Positions 27,406 to 32,819 of a stretch of DNA of 32,819 bases are shown here, piece after piece. This stretch comes from Corallococcus terminator (GTDB lineage: Bacteria > Myxococcota > Myxococcia > Myxococcales > Myxococcaceae), in assembly GCF_003611635.1 (NCBI RefSeq), contig NZ_RAVZ01000068.1, forward strand, positions 1 to 32,819, given 5' to 3'. Numbering within the stretch: position 1 is the first letter of the stretch; each line of letters starts with the position of its first letter. The notes below the pieces were generated by a model. That model saw only the letters and a list, made by a program, of their open reading frames with translations. It ran no database searches and was not told the DNA's origin. Both the position numbers and the translations under genes were made by a program.

Positions 27406-28290
27406 ATGCGCCTCATCGCGACGCGTCTCGTGCGGCAGCTCGTGCTCGTGCCGGTGGTGGCGGTGGCCTCGTACTACCTGATGGCCGCGCTGCCGCTCAC
27501 CACGGAGAGCGACACCAAGCGGCAGGTGTCTCCGGAGCTGGCGGCGTCGTACCAGCGCGACCTGGGCATCGGAGAACCCCTCGGCTTCCTTCGCCCCTGG
27601 CAGAAGCTCTTCGCCGGGGAGCGGTTGGGCACCAGCGCGCAGGGCATCACCGGGGATGAGCTCCTCCAGAAGCTCTCCGGCAGCGTGGGCGTGGGCCTTG
27701 TCGCATTGCCCCTGGCGCTCGCGTGGGCGGTGGCCTTCGCGCTCCTTCGCACGCGGTGGCGGCGCGGACGGTGGGCCGTGCTGGGCGATGCGCTTCCCGC
27801 CATCGCCTTTGGCACCCCGGTGTTCATCCCCGCGCTGCTGCTCGCCCCTTCCGTGGTGGAGCGTGGGCACCTGCTGCCGGAGCTGTGCGCGGCCGTCGTC
27901 ATCGCCATCTGGCCCGGCACCTTCCTGGGCACGCTCGTGGGCGACGCGCTGGAGACGGAGCTGTCGCGCGACTACGTGCGCACCGCGCTCAGCAAGGGGC
28001 TGGACCCTGGCACCGTGATGCGCCGCCATGTCCTTCCCAATGTGTGGCCGGCGCTCCTGGACGCGGTGACGCCCGTGGCCACCGCGCTGCTCGCGGGCTC
28101 GTTCGCCGCGGAGCGCGTCTTCGGTCTGCCGTACTTCGGCCAGCTCTACGTGCTCGCCGTCCTCAACAAGCAGGTCGCCGTCGTCGTCGTGTCCACCACC
28201 ACCTTCGCCACCGTGCTCGTCGTCGTGAGCCTCACGGTGGAGCTGCTGCGCGTGCTCGTGGATCCGCGCGCACGGGAGGCCCGCGCATGA
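27406..28290 (+). CDS. ABC transporter permease, OppB/DppB-like
   Basis: The 294-aa protein has an N-terminal membrane helix (about 8-30), a periplasmic stretch with DLGIGEPLGFLRPWQKLFAG (residues 50-69), which is the usual OppB-type signature region, and five further hydrophobic segments. Its cytoplasmic coupling (EAA-like) loop is DYVRTALSKGLDPGTVMRRH. It would form half of the inner-membrane channel with the next gene's product. The N-terminal part is slightly shortened and diverged relative to typical OppB (about 306-330 aa). It overlaps the next gene by 4 bp (ATGA). Confidence 0.9.
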   Translation: MRLIATRLVRQLVLVPVVAVASYYLMAALPLTTESDTKRQVSPELAASYQRDLGIGEPLGFLRPWQKLFAGERLGTSAQGITGDELLQKLSGSVGVGLVALPLALAWAVAFALLRTRWRRGRWAVLGDALPAIAFGTPVFIPALLLAPSVVERGHLLPELCAAVVIAIWPGTFLGTLVGDALETELSRDYVRTALSKGLDPGTVMRRHVLPNVWPALLDAVTPVATALLAGSFAAERVFGLPYFGQLYVLAVLNKQVAVVVVSTTTFATVLVVVSLTVELLRVLVDPRAREARA

Positions 28291-29099
28291 AACGCGTTCC
28301 CCTGCGCGCCTGGGTGGGACTTGTCCTGCTCGTGGGCCTGGGCGTCCTGAGCCTCGTGGCCGGCCGCCTGTTCCCCGAATCCCTGGCACAGACCTGCCCG
28401 CTCGGCTGGGACCTGAACCGCCCCGACCGCAGCGTGTGCGAGCTGGCCTTCGGAGGCTTGTGGGTGTCCCTGGCCGTGGGCCTGGCCGCGGGCGCGTTCT
28501 CCACCGTGCTGGGGCTGGGCGTCGCGGCGCTCGCGCGGTTGTCCGGCGGGGTGACGGAGCAGGTGCTGCTGCGCGCGGTGGACGCCGTGTTCGCGCTGCC
28601 GGACGTGCTCGTGGTGATGGTGCTCCAGCTCGCCGGCCAGTCGCTGATGGACGCGGGCCTGGGTGGGGGCCTGGGGCCCTTTGGCTTGATGGTGACGTCC
28701 CTGGCGCTGGTGGGCTGGGCCGGCCCCGCGCGCATGTTCCGGGACCGCCTGGCCACGCTGGAGGGCCAGGAGTACGTGGCCGCCGCTCGCGCCCTGGGTG
28801 GCGGGGGCGTGCACGTGCTTCGCGTGCACCTGTGGCCCCTGCTGCGACCGTTCGTACTGGCGGTGTTCTTGAGCCGCCTTCCCAGCGCCATCCTCACCGA
28901 GTCCACGGTGAGCTTCTTCGGCATCGCCCGGATGGAACCCATGTCCCTGGGCCGCTACCTGGGCACCTCCTACGCGGCGCTCATCTACGAGGGTGGCGGC
29001 CGCGTCGTTCTTCCCGCCTGGGGGCTGCTCGTCCTTCTGGTGCTTGGCGCCTCGCTCGCTTCCCAGGCGTTGGGGGGAGGTCCCCGTCGGCAAGTGTGA
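28287..29099 (+). CDS. ABC transporter permease, OppC/DppC-like
   Basis: The 270-aa protein has a first membrane helix at 9-26 and a short periplasmic loop containing two cysteines. About five more helices follow, including FGGLWVSLAVGLAAGAFSTV and FGLMVTSLALVGWAGPARMF. The coupling loop EYVAAARALGGGGVHVLRVH is the EAA motif (EAA-x3-G) that docks on the ATPase. OppC-type proteins are usually about 280-300 aa, so it is compact. ATG at 28287 overlaps the previous stop. No ATP-binding subunit genes follow: the next gene is a response regulator. The transporter must therefore borrow ATPases encoded elsewhere. Confidence 0.9.
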   Translation: MKRVPLRAWVGLVLLVGLGVLSLVAGRLFPESLAQTCPLGWDLNRPDRSVCELAFGGLWVSLAVGLAAGAFSTVLGLGVAALARLSGGVTEQVLLRAVDAVFALPDVLVVMVLQLAGQSLMDAGLGGGLGPFGLMVTSLALVGWAGPARMFRDRLATLEGQEYVAAARALGGGGVHVLRVHLWPLLRPFVLAVFLSRLPSAILTESTVSFFGIARMEPMSLGRYLGTSYAALIYEGGGRVVLPAWGLLVLLVLGASLASQALGGGPRRQV

Positions 29100-29164
29100 G
29101 GAATGCAGCACATGGGCGCAAAGGTTCCCTACGAACGGAACCCCTTTGCCCCCTGGTGAACACC

Positions 29165-29614
29165 ATGTCCCTCCCCACGGAAGAAATCCCCCTCTCGCCT
29201 GCCCGTGAAGAGCGTCCGCGCGACGACGGACTTCGGAAGGAAGCCGTTCGCCACTCCGTGCTGGTGGTGGAGGACGACGCCGCCCACCGCGAGCTGCTGG
29301 TGGAGATGGTGAGCCAGTGGGGCTACGACGCCATGCCCGTGGGCAGCGCGGAAGAGGCCGAGTTCGCCGTGCGCAACAAGCGCATGGACGCGGCCATCGT
29401 GGACGTGTTCCTGCCCGGCCGCAGCGGCACCACGCTCATGTCCAAGCTGCGCGAGCGCTTCCCGCAGGCGGTCCTCATCGGCGTGAGCGCGATGAGCGAC
29501 GCGACCACCGCGCGCAAGTGCAAGAGCCTGGGCGCGGACCTGTTCATCGGCAAGCCGCTGAATCCGGAGAAGCTGGCCACGGCGCTCAAGTCCAAGCACC
29601 ACAGTTGGCACTGA
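29165..29614 (+). CDS. Stand-alone response regulator (receiver domain only)
   Basis: The 149-aa protein has about 30 polar N-terminal residues and then one receiver domain: acidic pair Asp37-Asp38 in VLVVEDDAAH, phospho-acceptor Asp80 in AAIVDVFLPGRSG, the conserved switch position Ser108 in IGVSAM, and Lys130 in FIGKPL. No output domain follows, so it acts like CheY/Spo0F-type single-domain regulators through protein contact or phosphotransfer. No histidine kinase is adjacent. ATG at 29165 is chosen; GTG at 29156 is an alternative start, and neither has a strong Shine-Dalgarno. The 65-bp gap after the permease gene suggests its own promoter. Confidence 0.93.
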   Translation: MSLPTEEIPLSPAREERPRDDGLRKEAVRHSVLVVEDDAAHRELLVEMVSQWGYDAMPVGSAEEAEFAVRNKRMDAAIVDVFLPGRSGTTLMSKLRERFPQAVLIGVSAMSDATTARKCKSLGADLFIGKPLNPEKLATALKSKHHSWH

Positions 29615-29686
29615 CGCCGCGCCGCTGAAACAGCGAGGGAGCGGGTTCCGGTTGCACGCCCTGGCCGGACGGTCGATGCTCCCCGT

Positions 29687-30232
29687 GTGAAGAACCTCGC
29701 TTCCGGCTTCCTGCTGGCCATGCCCCAGCTTGGAGACCCGAACTTCTACCGGTCGGTCATCTTGATGATCGAACACGGGGAGACGGGCTCCATGGGGCTC
29801 GTCGTGAACCGGGGAGCGCCCCTGACGCTCGGTGAGCTGGCGCGCGGTCAGTCGATGGAGATCTCGACCGACCGCGTGTCGCAATCGGTGTACGTGGGCG
29901 GCCCGGTGGAGCCCCAGCGGGGCTTCGTCCTGCACGACGACGCATCCGTGACGGAGAAGCACGCCGTCATGCCCGGCCTCTTTCTCAGCGTCACCCTGGA
30001 CGCGCTGGGCCCCCTGCTTCAACGGACCGAGCCGCGCGTGCGCTTCTGCCTGGGGTACGCGGGCTGGGGTCCCCGGCAGTTGGAAAGCGAGATCGCCGCC
30101 GGCTCCTGGCTGTATGCCGACGCCACGGTGGACGCGGTGCTGGGGACAGAACCGTCGAAGCTGTGGGATGCCACCCTGCGCGGCCTGGGTGTGGACCCGG
30201 CCATGCTGGTGATGGGAAAGGGAATGAACTGA
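29687..30232 (+). CDS. YqgE/AlgH family protein (DUF179)
   Basis: The 181-aa protein has the family's N-terminal signature FLLAMPQLGDPNFYRSVILM and GSMGLVVNRG, then YVGGPVEPQRGFVLH, FCLGYAGWGPRQLESEI and SWLYADA. These define DUF179. E. coli YqgE and Pseudomonas AlgH share this fold; the biochemical role is unsettled, with redox or small-molecule binding suggested. The GTG start at 29687 gives an N-terminus matching the family. It ends in a 1-base overlap (TGATG) with the bolA-like gene, so translation is coupled and a joint role with BolA and glutaredoxin is likely. Confidence 0.93.
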   Translation: MKNLASGFLLAMPQLGDPNFYRSVILMIEHGETGSMGLVVNRGAPLTLGELARGQSMEISTDRVSQSVYVGGPVEPQRGFVLHDDASVTEKHAVMPGLFLSVTLDALGPLLQRTEPRVRFCLGYAGWGPRQLESEIAAGSWLYADATVDAVLGTEPSKLWDATLRGLGVDPAMLVMGKGMN

Positions 30233-30489
30233 TGCTCGACGCCGAGACGCTGCGCCGTTACCTCCTCGAGGCCCTGCCGGGCTCCGAGGTGGAGTTGAAC
30301 GATACGACCGGCACGGGGGACCACTTCGAGGCGCGCGTGGTCAGCCCCGCGTTCACGGGCAAGACGATGGTGGAACAGCACCAGCTCGTGTACGCGCCCC
30401 TGCAGTCGTGGTTGAAGTCCGGCGAGCTGCATGCGCTCGCGCTCAAGACCTATTCGCCCGAACAGTGGAAGAAGCTCGGGCCCCGCTGA
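30232..30489 (+). CDS. BolA family protein
   Basis: The 85-aa protein matches small BolA/IbaG-type proteins: LRRYLLEALPGSEVELND, DHFEARVVSPAFTGKTMVEQ, then His50 in EQHQLVYAPL, and GELHALALKTYSPEQW with His67. In this family, conserved His (and sometimes Cys) residues bind a [2Fe-2S] cluster together with a monothiol glutaredoxin. ATG at 30232 shares a base with the stop of the YqgE-like gene. The glutaredoxin gene follows after 18 bp, matching the known BolA-Grx partnership. Confidence 0.95.
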   Translation: MLDAETLRRYLLEALPGSEVELNDTTGTGDHFEARVVSPAFTGKTMVEQHQLVYAPLQSWLKSGELHALALKTYSPEQWKKLGPR

Positions 30490-30507
30490 AGCAAGGAGCA
30501 ACGTTCC

Positions 30508-30825
30508 ATGGATGAGACGCTCAAGGCCCATTTCGACCAGACGGTGAAGTCGCACCCCATCGTGCTCTTCATGAAGGGCAACGCGCTGTTCCCCCAGTGC
30601 GGCTTCTCCGCGCGGGCGCTCCAGATTCTCCAGCCCCTGGGGCCGGTGCACACGGTGGACGTGCTGGCGGACCCGCTGGTGCGCCAGGGCATCAAGGACT
30701 ACTCCAACTGGCCCACGATTCCGCAGGTCTACATCCACGGGAAGTTCGTGGGCGGCTCGGACATCCTGGCGGAGCTGGCCGAGCGCGACGAGCTCCAGGC
30801 CCTGGTCGCCGCCGGCGGCAAGTAG
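30508..30825 (+). CDS. grxD: Monothiol glutaredoxin, Grx4/GrxD type
   Basis: The 105-aa protein has the monothiol CGFS active site at 31-34, the glutathione-binding WPTIPQVYI (68-76) and GGSDI (83-87), and a full Grx fold. Dimers of such proteins hold a glutathione-ligated [2Fe-2S] cluster and pass it to apo-proteins or exchange it with BolA. AAGGAG at 30494-30499 supports the start. Gene order YqgE-BolA-Grx suggests one Fe-S/redox unit. Confidence 0.97.
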   Translation: MDETLKAHFDQTVKSHPIVLFMKGNALFPQCGFSARALQILQPLGPVHTVDVLADPLVRQGIKDYSNWPTIPQVYIHGKFVGGSDILAELAERDELQALVAAGGK

Positions 30826-30895
30826 GCGCATCACCCCGAAGCAGGGGGGCGTGCGGGCCCGGGGGAGACCCGGACCCCGTCCCCCGCTTAGGATG

Positions 30896-30926
30896 GGCGG
30901 CGGTCGCCTAGAGGGGTTCCGCCGCC
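30896..30926 (+). promoter_or_regulatory. Hairpin touching the start codon of the DUF2914 gene
   Basis: GGCGGCGG (30896-30903) pairs perfectly with CCGCCGCC (30919-30926), and the GTG start at 30927 follows with no gap. The GAGGGG ribosome-binding sequence lies in the 15-nt loop. TAGGAT (30889-30894) just upstream could be a -10. The structure could limit translation initiation; this is inference. Confidence 0.35.
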
Positions 30927-32339
30927 GTGCTCACCGTCACACCTCCTGATTCCAAGCCGCAGGACGAGTCCACCGAAGTGCCCGGGGTTCCGGTGGCGGC
31001 GGACGTGCCACCGCCCGCGGCGAACGTCGCCGTCGCCACGTCGGCCGCCGTCGTGGACCCGGACGACCTCGTCAGCACGGACAAGACGCCCACGCTGGTG
31101 GACCGCGTGCAGGCGTTCCGCGCGAAGCACGAGAAGCAGGAGATGGCCCTCTTCTTCTTCGCGGGCTTCCTCTACGACGTCCTCACGCTGAGCCCCATCG
31201 ACGACAAGCAGACGGTGGCGCAGAACTTCGTCTACCTGGTGTTGCTCGCGGGCCTCCTGCTGCTGGAGCAGCGCTACGCGGAGGGCGCGGAGCCGCCGAA
31301 GCTGCTCGCGAAGGTCTGGCGCTTCCGCGAGGACGCGCTGCACTTCCTCCTGGGCAGCCTGCTCAGCGCCTTCACGCTGTTCCTGTTCAAGAGCTCGTCG
31401 GGCATCACGCCCCTGCTCTTCCTCGCGGTCATGTTCTCGCTGCTGGTGGCCAACGAGCTGCCGCGCTTCCGGCAGTTGGGGCCCGTCATCCGCGTGGCCC
31501 TCTTCAGCCTGTGCGTGACGCTCTACTTCGCGTCGCTGCTGCCGGTGCTGCTGGGCCGGGTGGGGTGGTGGATCTTCACGCTGTCCGTGACGCTGGGCTC
31601 CGGCAGCATCTACGGCATGCTGCGCCTGCTGAAGCGCTGGCGTCCGGATGAGAAGGCGCTCCTGCGCACGGTGGCGGTGCCGGGCTTCGGCGCGCAGGCG
31701 GCGCTGCTCGCGTGCTACTTCCTGGGCGTGATTCCGCCGGTCCCCCTGGCGGTGCAGTACAGCGGCATCTACCACCAGGTGAAGCGCGTCTCGCCGGGCG
31801 TGTACCACCTGACGTCGGAGGAGCGGCCGTGGTGGAAGGTCTGGGCGCTGTGGCACCACGGCGACCAGGACTTCACCGTGCGGCCCGGCGAGCAGCCCGT
31901 GTACTTCTTCCGCATCTTCGCGCCCAAGGGCTTCGAGCGCTACCGCGTGCGCGTGCGCTGGTACTTCGACCATCCGCAGAAGGGCTGGACGCAGCAGGGC
32001 AACGGCTACCTCGCCACGGTGAGCAGCAACGGCACCGAGGGCGGCTACCGCTACTACGCGCAGCCGGGCACCACGCCGAAGCCGGGCGACTGGCGCGTGG
32101 TGCTGGAGACGGAGGACGGGCACGAAATCAACCGCCTGGGCTTCAACGTCACGCCCGACACGCGCACCGAGCCGCGCCCCGTCATCGTGGACGTGTCCGC
32201 GCTGAAGGTCATCAAGCCCATTCCGCTGGCGGAGTGGGAGAAGAGCCATCCGCGCGCGGCCGCGAATCCCCTGCATGACCCACTGCCGCCGTCGCCCGAG
32301 CCCCAGGGCGTGGTGGAGCCGGGGCCTACGGCGCCTTGA
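30927..32339 (+). CDS. Multi-pass membrane protein with C-terminal DUF2914 domain
   Basis: The 470-aa product starts at GTG. Residues 1-70 are a Pro/Ala/Val-rich cytoplasmic or disordered tail. About residues 72-270 hold six to seven hydrophobic segments (ALFFFAGFLYDVLTL, FVYLVLLAGLLLLE, FLLGSLLSAFTLFLF, VALFSLCVTLYFASLLPVLL, ALLACYFLGVIPPVPLAV). A soluble region follows with WHHGDQDFTVRPGEQPVYFF and YRVRVRWYFDHPQKGW, then GDWRVVLETEDGHEINRLGF; this last part is the DUF2914 signature. A Pro-rich end follows. No enzymatic residues are recognised; function unknown. It is convergent with rsmE, and the 3' ends overlap by 14 bp (32326-32339). Confidence 0.85.
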   Translation: MLTVTPPDSKPQDESTEVPGVPVAADVPPPAANVAVATSAAVVDPDDLVSTDKTPTLVDRVQAFRAKHEKQEMALFFFAGFLYDVLTLSPIDDKQTVAQNFVYLVLLAGLLLLEQRYAEGAEPPKLLAKVWRFREDALHFLLGSLLSAFTLFLFKSSSGITPLLFLAVMFSLLVANELPRFRQLGPVIRVALFSLCVTLYFASLLPVLLGRVGWWIFTLSVTLGSGSIYGMLRLLKRWRPDEKALLRTVAVPGFGAQAALLACYFLGVIPPVPLAVQYSGIYHQVKRVSPGVYHLTSEERPWWKVWALWHHGDQDFTVRPGEQPVYFFRIFAPKGFERYRVRVRWYFDHPQKGWTQQGNGYLATVSSNGTEGGYRYYAQPGTTPKPGDWRVVLETEDGHEINRLGFNVTPDTRTEPRPVIVDVSALKVIKPIPLAEWEKSHPRAAANPLHDPLPPSPEPQGVVEPGPTAP

Positions 32340-32819
32340 GCAGCGTCACCTGACCCAGCAGCACCGGGACGGCCGTCTCCACGCGCAGGATGCGGGGGCC
32401 CAGGGAGAAGGGCTGGAAGCCGTGGGCCTCCAGCAGCTCCGCTTCGAAGGGGACCCAGCCTCCGTCCGGCCCGATGGCGAGCACCACCCGCCGCGCCTGG
32501 GCCACGCCCACCGCCTGCAATGGCTGCCGCGCCGGAGGGTGAGGGAGCAGGCGCAGGGCTTCGGTGCCGAAGACCGCCTCCAGTTCGTCCTCGACGAAGG
32601 GGCGGAAGCGCTCGCGCACCAGGACCTCTGGGGGGCGCGTGTCCCGGGCCTGCTCCAGGCCCTGGAGGAGCAGCTCGCGCACGAAGGCGGCATCCAGCGT
32701 GGCCACGCCCACCGACAGCGTGACGGGGACGACCTGCTTGTCGAACTCGAAGCGCTGCCGCTCCACCAGCTTGCGCACCTTCTCCGCGAGTTGCCGCGCG
32801 CCGCCCAGGGTGATTTCGG
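32326..32819 (-). CDS. rsmE: 16S rRNA m3U1498 methyltransferase RsmE (5' truncated by window edge)
   Basis: The frame stays open to the right edge, so the N-terminal PUA-like part is missing. The visible C-terminal 164 residues show RsmE SPOUT-methyltransferase motifs: a GGARQLAEKVRKL helix, AFVRELLLQGLEQA, AIGPDGGWVPFEAELL (the GPEGG-type SAM loop) and the knot segment FSLGPRILRVETAVPVLLGQ. RsmE methylates N3 of U1498 in 16S rRNA using SAM. The typical GPEGG is GPDGG here, a conservative change. The GTG at 32778 is internal, not the start. Confidence 0.9.
   Translation of the reverse strand, partial: EITLGGARQLAEKVRKLVERQRFEFDKQVVPVTLSVGVATLDAAFVRELLLQGLEQARDTRPPEVLVRERFRPFVEDELEAVFGTEALRLLPHPPARQPLQAVGVAQARRVVLAIGPDGGWVPFEAELLEAHGFQPFSLGPRILRVETAVPVLLGQVTLLKAP

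Noticed and set aside
26017..28389. A 790-codon minus-strand frame across the ABC transporter genes
   Set aside because: Same antisense artefact; its Arg/His/Gln-rich composition has no domain pattern, while the plus strand encodes a complete importer.

Overview
The window is dense, high-GC bacterial chromosome with short intergenic gaps, many ATGA/GTGA stop-start overlaps and a strong G/C preference at third codon positions. The gene content points to a myxobacterium (Myxococcota, probably Myxococcaceae, Myxococcus/Corallococcus-like): an FHA-DUF4388 (PATAN) fusion protein, a lipoprotein prolyl oligopeptidase, several TPR and lipoprotein genes, a PilT-type ATPase, and the order tig-clpP-clpX-prolyl oligopeptidase-lon, which from memory resembles the lonV region of Myxococcus xanthus. 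The species assignment is inference; no 16S gene is present.

Layout. Positions 1-2010 hold the 3' part of an RlmI-like rRNA methyltransferase, then on the opposite strand a protein with seventeen cysteines at an exact three-residue period and a small lipoprotein. Positions 2045-6711 carry a Rep/PcrA-type helicase, the rplM-rpsI ribosomal protein operon with a promoter candidate and a good intrinsic terminator, and a PilT-like retraction ATPase with a long Pro/Ala-rich tail. Positions 6810-11316 hold an unknown acidic protein (minus strand), recX, a BamD-like TPR lipoprotein, a membrane-anchored unknown, a TPR protein and an FHA-DUF4388 protein. Positions 11331-14604 encode selD, a periplasmic N-acetylmuramoyl-L-alanine amidase, rph and rdgB.

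Positions 14676-16985 are a tRNA region: Pro(TGG), Arg(TCT), His(GTG), Arg(TCG), then an opposite-strand gene for a phage Bet/RecT-family single-strand annealing protein, then Lys(CTT) and Leu(TAG). The annealing protein has no phage neighbours and carries an extra C-terminal module with an FGxHKGK motif. Positions 17086-25566 form a proteostasis block: trigger factor, ClpP, ClpX, prolyl oligopeptidase and Lon. Upstream of lon lies a close match to a sigma32-type heat-shock promoter.

Positions 25696-29099 encode a peptide/nickel-type ABC importer (binding lipoprotein and two permeases) without ATPase genes. They are followed by a stand-alone response regulator, a YqgE/AlgH-BolA-monothiol glutaredoxin trio suggestive of Fe-S/thiol homeostasis, a DUF2914 membrane protein, and the 3' part of rsmE running off the right edge.

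Most of the window is conserved housekeeping sequence. No IS element, CRISPR array, toxin-antitoxin pair or recognisable defence island was seen. The strongest candidates for something under-described are the fused Bet-like protein inside the tRNA region and the period-3 cysteine protein.
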